64,000 nt of DNA, from NCBI GenBank assembly GCA_003117195.1, contig BDSI01000023.1:744001-808000 (forward strand), read 5' to 3'. Within the stretch, counting starts at the first letter, position 1; each line of letters starts with the position of its first letter. Shown one piece after another: positions 57,044 through 64,000 of the stretch. Under the pieces are notes generated by a model. It worked only from the letters and a program-made list of their open reading frames with translations, was not told where the DNA came from and did not search any database. A program made the translations under genes and the position numbers. The stretch comes from Eudorina sp. 2006-703-Eu-15. Lineage: Eukaryota > Chlorophyta > Chlorophyceae > Chlamydomonadales > Volvocaceae.

Positions 57044-59905
57044 ATGAAAGTTTTTGCAGTTAGCAATCAATCCGCTGCAAGGAATAGCGCTCGCCGCTTG
57101 ATGGCTACCACGGCCCGGGAATGTGCGGCCGCAGTACAAAGCGTGTCGGTGCAGGGCCCTGCCGGTGTCTCCGAAATCCGGCTGGCGCATGGCTGCGGCA
57201 ACAGCCTCTTGGTTTTCTTCGAAGGCGACCAAATCACGGACGACGACACGCGGGATGTGCTCGGGAGGCAGCGCTGGTCGCCCGAAGCGCACCTGGAGAG
57301 CCTGCGCACTCGGAGCTCCGCTTCCAAGCTGCTGCTGTAAGTCCAGCAGCGACACGAGCGCTCGGTGTGTCGCACGTCTGAAGCAGCGCTGCGCAACGGA
57401 CCCGTCCGCCCGCACCAACACCCACGCACGTTGCCCTTGGGTTCCGGGTGTCATCGTCTACATCGACTGCCACGCCGGACTCCTAACACTCCTGTTCTCG
57501 CGGCTCGGTTCTCCTTCGACTTGCCTTCCCGGCGAACCGCATCCCCCCCCCCCCGCAGCGTGATGCCGACATCACTGGCGCCGGGGGGACAGGCCTGCTA
57601 CGGCAACTTCCTGGCCGCCATGACGGCGAGTGGGGAGCCCATGGGCTTCAGAGCGCAGGGCTACCCGGCGGCCTCCCACCTGGCCGCCGTCCTCGCCGCC
57701 TGCGGGGGTGACCCAGATGGGGCCCTCGCTGCCGGTTCGGCTGACACGGCGCCGCCAGCAGCCGGTGTAACGCTGGTGGGGTTCTCGAAGGGCGCGGTGG
57801 TGCTTAACCAGGTGAGGTGAGGTGAGGGAGGGAAAGAGTGCGGCATGTGGCTAGGGCTGCCGGTAGGGTATGAGGGCTTGAGGCGCGGGCAGATGGGCGG
57901 TTTGCCGGATGTGGGTGCGGTTGGGTGTGGGTTTAGGTGGGGTTCCGGGACGCCGGGAGCGGTTCGTGAACACCCAAGACAGGGAGCGACCGGGGGTTGG
58001 ACGCTGGCACGCGCCATGGAAGGTCCTTTGAGGAAAAGCGCAATCAGACCAAGACGGCTGAGGCGCCTGTCCCCGCAGCTGCTGGTGGAGATCGCCTCGG
58101 GTGAAGAGGCGCGGGAGGCGGCGGGAGGCTGGCCGACAGCCGCCTGTGCACACAGGCTCGACGCGGCAGGGCATGACCCGTCCCAGCCCGGGGGCCCAAC
58201 CGCCGCGGCTGCGGCGGCGGCGGCGGCGGCGGCGCAGCCAGCCCCGGAGGCGGTGCCGCGCCGGCCGCTGACCAGGGATGCAGCCCCTGAGGCCGCGTCG
58301 GTCATTGTCGGGCAGTTGTTGGACAGCGTGCAGGCCGTCCATTTCCTCGTGAGTGGGCCCCCGTGTGCGTGTGGAGGGGTGTGGAGGGGTCTGGGTGGGG
58401 CCGGAGCCTCGTCCCTCACGGCGGTCCGGCGGCCCTCACAGGGAGAGATCACGGGTCCGAGTCGCAACTGCCGTATCGTGCGAACGAATGGTCCAGGGGC
58501 GGGGCCGCGCTCCCAAGCTATGTTACACTGTTACAGTATCCCATGGGGTAACCCCAAGCGGCCGCGGCGGCGCGGAGCTCACCTGCCACGTCCACTGGCT
58601 GGTGGCCTGAGGCGTTCCATGTTTGTCCGCCCGTCCTTCCGTTAGTTAGTTGATCAATTCCATTACTTATGGACACCCAACAAGGTAGCTCACAAATCCC
58701 CACCGCAATTGCGTCGTTGGGGCGGGCAGACCTGACAGCTGGTCAGCTGGGCTCTTCCACTCTGACGTGGGGTCCCTCCTTGCTGTTCTTTCCCCGTTTC
58801 CCATAACCTGTAAACCCGTCCGTCGCGCTCACCGCCGTACAATACCTCCACAGGATGCGGGTCTCAACTGCCGGGGGGTGCACCTGACTGACCCCGCGGC
58901 GGTGCAGCTGCTCGGTCGGCGGAACCGCCGGCGGCCGCTTGCCGTACACTTGCACGGCACGCCGAGACAGTGGGGTAAGCACCTCGGGCGCGAGGGGCGG
59001 CCGGTCGACGTTCCCTAGGGGGGCATATGGCGTCGTGTGCGAGCTGGCGGAAGGAGGGTAAAGTGTACACAGACCCAACCGCTTCCAAACACACCCAGCC
59101 AGTGCGGGCTTCTCACTAGCCACCCAGCCACCCAGCGGACAGAGGGTGTGAGGCAGGTGGGGGTTCTAGGTGCGGATGCTGTGCAGCGACGTCGGCCGCA
59201 AGGGCCACTCAGTGTCATTCGCCTGACCTGCGGCACCCGACGCAGGTGCCGCACGCCCGTTTCAGGCCCGTCTGTTGGTGGGCCAAGATGTTGATTTTGC
59301 ACCCGTTACCAGGTGGACCCTGGGTCCCCACCGGGCGATCCAACGGGGACCCAGATAGCTTCGTCGGCGCTTCATGTCAGCAACCTTACCAAGGACGGCG
59401 CACCCAGCGCCGGACGGTCATGCAGCCGTACCGGCCAACACCAGGTTGCTGACACGCCAGGATTGCCTCTCCTTGGGGCCGCACAAGACCCGCAGAAGCA
59501 CTTGCAGATATTACTGCTGGCATAGCAGTCGGGGGTGGTCTTAATGGCGGTCGGGCGCTCCTCCTGGACAGGTCCATGTGCAGCACAGCGGCAGCACAGC
59601 GGCAGCACACACCGTTTACCACGGTGCCTGGCACCGTGAATCACAATTTGTGTATCTGCGCGGCTTGTAGAAGCCGTACTTCATCTCGCTGCCGCGGCCT
59701 GGCGCCCCCCCCCTTCCGCCCCTCCCCTCCCGCAGGAGACCGCAGAAGGCCGTGGATTGCACAGGAGCGGGATCGCTTCCTCGCGCTGCTGCAAGACGCC
59801 GGCATCCCGGTGCAGGTTCACAGCTATTTTGATGGACAACCACCATCGCTGCGTCAGCATTTTGACATCATAAGTAACATGCGAGCGGTTGGCGAGGGCT
59901 GCTAG
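57044..59905 (+). CDS. C2orf69-family protein (alpha/beta-hydrolase-like, putative mitochondrial)
   Basis: Five exons join in phase: 57044-57336, 57559-57811, 58079-58348, 58854-58974 and 59736-59905, giving 368 residues, close to human C2orf69. Seen: NSLLVFFEGDQI near residue 50; ACYGNF after the second splice; VTLVGFSKGAVVLNQ with a nucleophile-elbow-like GFSKG (172-176, Ser174); VHFLDAGLNCRG where the family has WLDGGHSGG; HLHGTPRQWGDRRRPWIAQE, like the family's HVTPYQVRDPMRSWI; and a C-terminal SLRQHFDIIS. Exon 3 carries a 15-residue Ala-rich repeat region. Known: the human protein is mitochondrial and essential, with no defined reaction. The short basic, Ser/Ala/Arg-rich N-terminus is compatible with mitochondrial import. 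Function here is inferred from homology only. Confidence 0.85.
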
Positions 59906-61293
59906 CAGGGGCGAACAGCCCCAAACCGGGTGTCGGGCGCACTGCGAATGGGGGGAACAGGAGCGGTGCGCGCGGTGGGACGTGGACATTGGGAGTTTCA
60001 GATTGCGCCAGCTGCGCTTGATCACGGCACGGGTGGTGCGCTGTGCCGTGCGCATTGCCGAACAGACGAGTGGATCGTAGGGGTACGTCCACGCTCCACG
60101 GCTCATGGTGGGCGGGCGGGCGGCGGCCTTGAATGGCGGGTAGCACACAGGCTGGGAGCCGTTGTGCCACGTCCGTTACACGAGGTGCTGACGCGTCTTC
60201 GGTTGGGGTGTTGGGAGCGGGAAGAGGCTTGAAGTGAAGTGACCGGTCTTGGGGGCTGGAAGTTAAGGGACCGAAGGAGGCCGCGCATGCGTACCTGTGG
60301 CTGTGGAGCGGTTGGGGGCGAGTTGCATACCGGTGGTCTGGGGGTTTCCATCTGGGGTTGCCCATCATCTGGGAGTGCCCATCTTACATTAGTGTGGCGG
60401 GATAAGTGAGAGGGCAGCCTGGGTTTTCAGGGGCGCAGTATGCGCACCGTTATGACGGAGGCGCCCCCGTTGGCAGTGGCGTGATCCGCCAAATACGTTC
60501 AATTTTTGCGCGTCGGCTGAGACGGGCGGGAGAAGGGCGACAGCGCGCCCCCTACAACAGCGGACCAACTATGTATGCCCTATCGTCGCATCGTCGTCGC
60601 CCCTTGCTTTTGCAACGCGCCGCACATTGTACGGGAACGTACGGGACTTGTAACTTGTAACTTGCTTGGGCTGTAAACATGGCTTTCAGCCCGAAGCAAT
60701 TTCACAAGTACGCACTAGGACAAGGGCGCTGGATGAATCTTATGATTTGCTGCGTTGAAAGCCTTGCCTTCTGTGAAGGCCCTGCCATGCAGTACCCGTC
60801 AGCAGCGACAGTTTGACGGATAATCCATGGCAGGGGTCTTCGTGAGCACTTTGCGAGGTGAAGATGACATGAAGCCACTAATTATTACGCAATCCCCGCC
60901 CGCCAGCGCAAGCATTTGCGCGAAGGCAAGACGAATATATTGGTTTTCGGTCGTTCCGCGTTGACCTTTGAGGCCCATTAAATAGAGCAACCTAAACTGA
61001 CATCCATTCATACGAAAAGTCACGCTCTGAGCAAAGTAACAGAATCGAATTCCGGTACTGTGGCCGTACTAACTAGCCACTTCTCAGAAGAATTCGCTGC
61101 CAAAATATTTGCTGCACACCGTGACATGCCATTATTTCTTGTTCTTTATGTGGTCATGCTACAAACTCACCAGCTCGTATGACGCGAAACACGCGCTTGC
61201 GCGCAAGGTTAAATGCGCATTCGTCGGAGACATACCTTGCGTTACTCGGTCTTCTGACTTCCATACAGGGAATCAATGTACAGGGAATCAGGA
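59906..61293. other. Intergenic region, nothing recognised
   Basis: This holds the C2orf69-like 3' UTR and the upstream region of the receptor-like gene. TGTAA occurs near 60649 and 60656. Bases 60990-61290 are AT-richer, as expected upstream of a gene. No gene is supported. Confidence 0.5.
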
Positions 61294-64000
61294 ATGTTGG
61301 CTCAGACCGTTCGTGTGACACTCTTCATAGTACTACTCGTCCCTGCCAGCCCTTTCACTTTCAGCATAGGCGTTCCTACAAGAGATTGTGGCTCAAGCAA
61401 CGTCGCAAGGGGACTTGAATTTTTTGCCTGGAGAGCAAGAGACAACCCCGAGCAGCTAGCCATAGTTGACTCGCAGCGTACCTACCCCGTCAAGTATGTC
61501 GTTGCCACGGCTGAAGCTAACTGCTCTTCAGAAGCGCTGGTTGCCTCGGTTCAAAGCCTTACAGCGTCTTCTCAGTTCCTGCTTGCCGGCTCCGGCTTTC
61601 CAGTCGAGCAGTCATTTGCAGCGGACGACCTCCGCCGCATCTTGATCCACGCCAGCCCAGTGACGGATGACGTCTTTGCGCTGGTGAGCAACAGGGTGGG
61701 GCGATTACAGGCATCAGGCGCGCGGGGAGACAGCCCGGCGAGTGCCCCTTTGGGACCTTCCGGCGCAAGCACCTGCCAAGCGGCACTTCCGCTCCCGTGC
61801 ACCGGCTGTCCAGCCGCGTGTTTGGCCGGGAAATAAACAAACAGTTCAGACACACCCAGCCCGGGGTATTTTGCTGGGTGCCGCCGGCGTGCGGGCCATC
61901 AGCGGCAGCTGCAGCAGAGGCGAGGGGAAATGGGTCTGAGGCATGTGGGTCCTGCGGGACCTCTCCTCCCGGGACTTGACGGTCCCCTGGCCCCTCCGCC
62001 CCTCCGGGCGGAATTGGACGGCGAGCGGCTGCGACCCGCGCTGGTTGGGTCCTTATGGTGGAGGCGGTGGGATGCCGGGTGCAGGAAGATAGGCCCCCGG
62101 CAGGAAAACAACAGGGGCTGGCTCCCGCGACTTCCACGCCATTCCGCCGTCGGTCGCGGGGATGACCTTCGGGCGATAGCGCCTCCAGCGGCCATCCTAG
62201 ACAGTCCGAACCCTCCGCCCACCACTGCACCCCGCCCGGCCCGGCTCCACCCCGCACCGCCCAGGGTCTGCCGTACGTGTACGGCATCACGTCCTCTCTC
62301 GGGCTGTACGGGACGGCTGCGCTGAAAGCCATGCTGCTGAGCGGCGTCCTGAGGGTGGCGCTGGTGTGGCAGCCCGACGGGGACAGCGACCCACTGGCGG
62401 CGGCGGTGTGCGCCGGGGTGCTGGCGGCGCTGCCCGTACTGCAGCAGCTCCGACCCAGCATGCAGCTGTACAAGCACCCGTACAACTCGACGGACGCCGC
62501 CACGCCGGGGTTCTTCCCTGGCGTGGTGGCGACGGCGCTGGATGCCGGGGTGCAGGCGCTGGTGGGCTGCGGGCCGCCTGCCGCGGCGGCGGCAATGGCG
62601 GAGGCGGTGCTGGCGGAGGAGGCGGCGGGGCGGCTGCTGGCGGCGGTGTTCCTGGTGGACGGGTTGGCGCAGCCCGGCTTTCTGCAGACCGCGGGCGGCC
62701 TGCCGTACGGCCTGTCGGCGACGCAATGGAGCGCGGTCGCGCAGTACGGCGACTGGTTCTTCGGGCCGGCGACGACGTACGGCACCCAGTTCGCGGCGTG
62801 GGCGGACAGGCCGCCAGACGCGGACGCGGCGGGCGCGTCGGCGGCGGCGCTGACGCTGGCGATGGCGGTCCGCGAGGCCTTCGCGCTGTGCAACATCAGC
62901 ACGGACGTGGCGGCGCAGGGCGACGTGCAGCGGCTGCTGTTCGACCCGACGGCGCTATCCTGCGGGCCGCCGGGCTGGATAGGCACCGGGGGGAGGAACA
63001 CGACCGCGGCCGGCGGCGGCGACGGCGGCAGTGGGCTCGACACCGAGGTCTTGGCTGCGGGCAACCTGCTGCCCTTCTCCGCGGCCGCCGCGGGGGCGTC
63101 TGCCGCAGCCCAGCTGGCGCTGCTCAACGCCACCGGGTATGGGCTGGTGATGAAGTCGCTGCTGGCGCGCCGCGTGGACACTTTCTATGGGCCGGTGGGT
63201 GGGTTTCGAGGGCAACTGACCCGCCGCCGCCCGCCGTGTGTATTAAGAGGACTGTGTGTTTAGGAAAGGAGACGGTGTGTTTAGGAGGAGCCCACCCGAG
63301 CCACCCAGGTCCATAGGGTTGGGAAGGTCGGGAAGGGGAAGACGGAAAACAAGCGCTGGGTGTGGAGAGGGGGCAGGGACAGCGATTCGGCAGGCCAGGG
63401 AGGGGGTAAGGGGGTTTGGGGTTGCCGCGATGTGCGAGGTGGTGAATTGCACAGCGTGGTCTAGAAGAGCACACGGGCACCGCTACCACCTGCTTGCGTG
63501 GTGCGTGCTGGGGGGCGGCGGCGTGGAGTCGGCACCCCAGGTTGGTGAGCCTGGGGCAACAAGAGAGTGCAGGGCGGTCATGTTTACGGGGCAGTGGGAG
63601 ATGCGGGTTGGGAGGCGCGGCTGGCTGGGGGAAGCCTGAGGCTGCGGAACAGAAGAGCGCCGGGGGTGGGGCCTGGGCGGTGCAGGGCAGGCCGGGTCAG
63701 GCAGGGCGGGTGGAGTTGCTTCCGTCCACGCTCCCTCCCCGCGCCTTGGATTCGCCCGGATGCGCCCTTTGCCCCTCGTCCCCCGGGTGCTGCTGTTGCT
63801 GTCGTCGGCCCGCACGACCATCCCCCCTTATCAATTTTCCCCCACACCACCCCCCGCACCGCACCGCACCGCACCCCGGCCCCGTCGTCGGCGGCCCGCA
63901 GGTGGAGTTCAACTGGCAGCGGCGCAACATCGCCAAGCAGCCCCTCACCACCCAGGTGCTGCCGGCGGCCTCCCCGGCCCCGGCCCCGTCGGGCGCCACC
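61294..64000 (+). CDS. Putative receptor with periplasmic-binding/ANF-type ligand domain (5' part; runs off window)
   Basis: Three exons join in phase: 61294-61683, 62265-63194 and 63902-64000 (continuing), giving 473 residues so far. The first ATG-led helix (MLAQTVRVTLFIVLLVPASP) is a good signal peptide. The body looks like a type-1 periplasmic-binding fold: YVYGITSSLGLYGTAALKAML and VLRVALVWQPD (strand and helix units), alternating Ala-rich helices (ALDAGVQALVGCGPPAA, AVFLVDGLAQPGF), several N-glycosylation sites, and VEFNWQRRNIAKQPLTTQVLP at the end, the typical closing segment before the membrane in such receptors. In volvocine algae this ectodomain is often joined to a nucleotide cyclase or kinase. 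That part lies outside the window and is not claimed. Identification is by pattern only. Confidence 0.6.

Noticed and set aside
61559..63181. 540-residue minus-strand frame opposite the receptor-like gene
   Set aside because: It is an antisense shadow of the Ala/Gly-rich ectodomain exon, with Pro/Ser/Ala-rich composition and no motif.
1..64000. Bacterial-style operons, ribosome binding sites, CRISPR arrays
   Set aside because: Genes are intron-rich and eukaryotic; regular short repeats are simple microsatellites, without spacer-repeat structure.

Overview
This window looks like nuclear DNA of a chlamydomonad or volvocine green alga. The coding parts are very GC-rich. Genes are split into many short exons with mostly GT-AG introns, and when these are joined by hand the reading phase is preserved. 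The gene set fits a flagellated, photosynthetic cell: a tectonic-type ciliary transition-zone protein, plastid 4-alpha-glucanotransferase (DPE1), a thylakoid TLP18.3-type protein and long-chain acyl-CoA synthetase. Assigning a genus would need a database search. All exon models below were built by hand from splice signals, phase and family motifs.

Layout. 1-3815 (+): the 3' nine exons of a tectonic gene. 3816-9491: no intact gene. It holds a segment of about 2.3 kb bounded by inverted repeats, with a kinase-like fragment and a 44-bp perfect hairpin inside. It also holds a 217-bp-arm palindrome and a decayed second copy of the last tectonic exon. 9492-13629 (+): complete DPE1. 15.9-20.4 kb (-): a diverged AGC-type protein kinase with a huge insert. 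20719-22137 (+): a complete four-TM protein of unknown function. 22843-24.8 kb (-): an unknown membrane protein, partly resolved. 27733-30066 (+): an EF-hand protein with one TM segment. 30.1-33.9 kb: no supported gene. 33909-45892 (-): a complete 14-exon long-chain acyl-CoA synthetase whose introns carry most of the simple repeats and a 98-bp-arm foldback sequence. 47.4-51353 (+): an inositol polyphosphate kinase of the ITPK family. 52033-53498 (+): a complete TLP18.3-like TPM-domain protein. 54293-56809 (-): an NSE1-like SMC5/6 subunit that ends before the RING. 57044-59905 (+): a complete C2orf69 homologue. 61294-64000 (+): the N-terminal ligand-binding part of a putative receptor, running off the window.

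The genes do not form one pathway, as expected for a nuclear chromosome. Three pairs are head-to-head and may share promoters: the kinase and the four-TM gene; LACS and ITPK; NSE1 and the C2orf69 homologue, whose ATGs are only 234 bp apart. The most unusual content is the set of three long, nearly perfect inverted repeats. In the largest one, four of the five arm differences keep G-U pairing only if the plus strand is transcribed, which points to a possible hairpin RNA.
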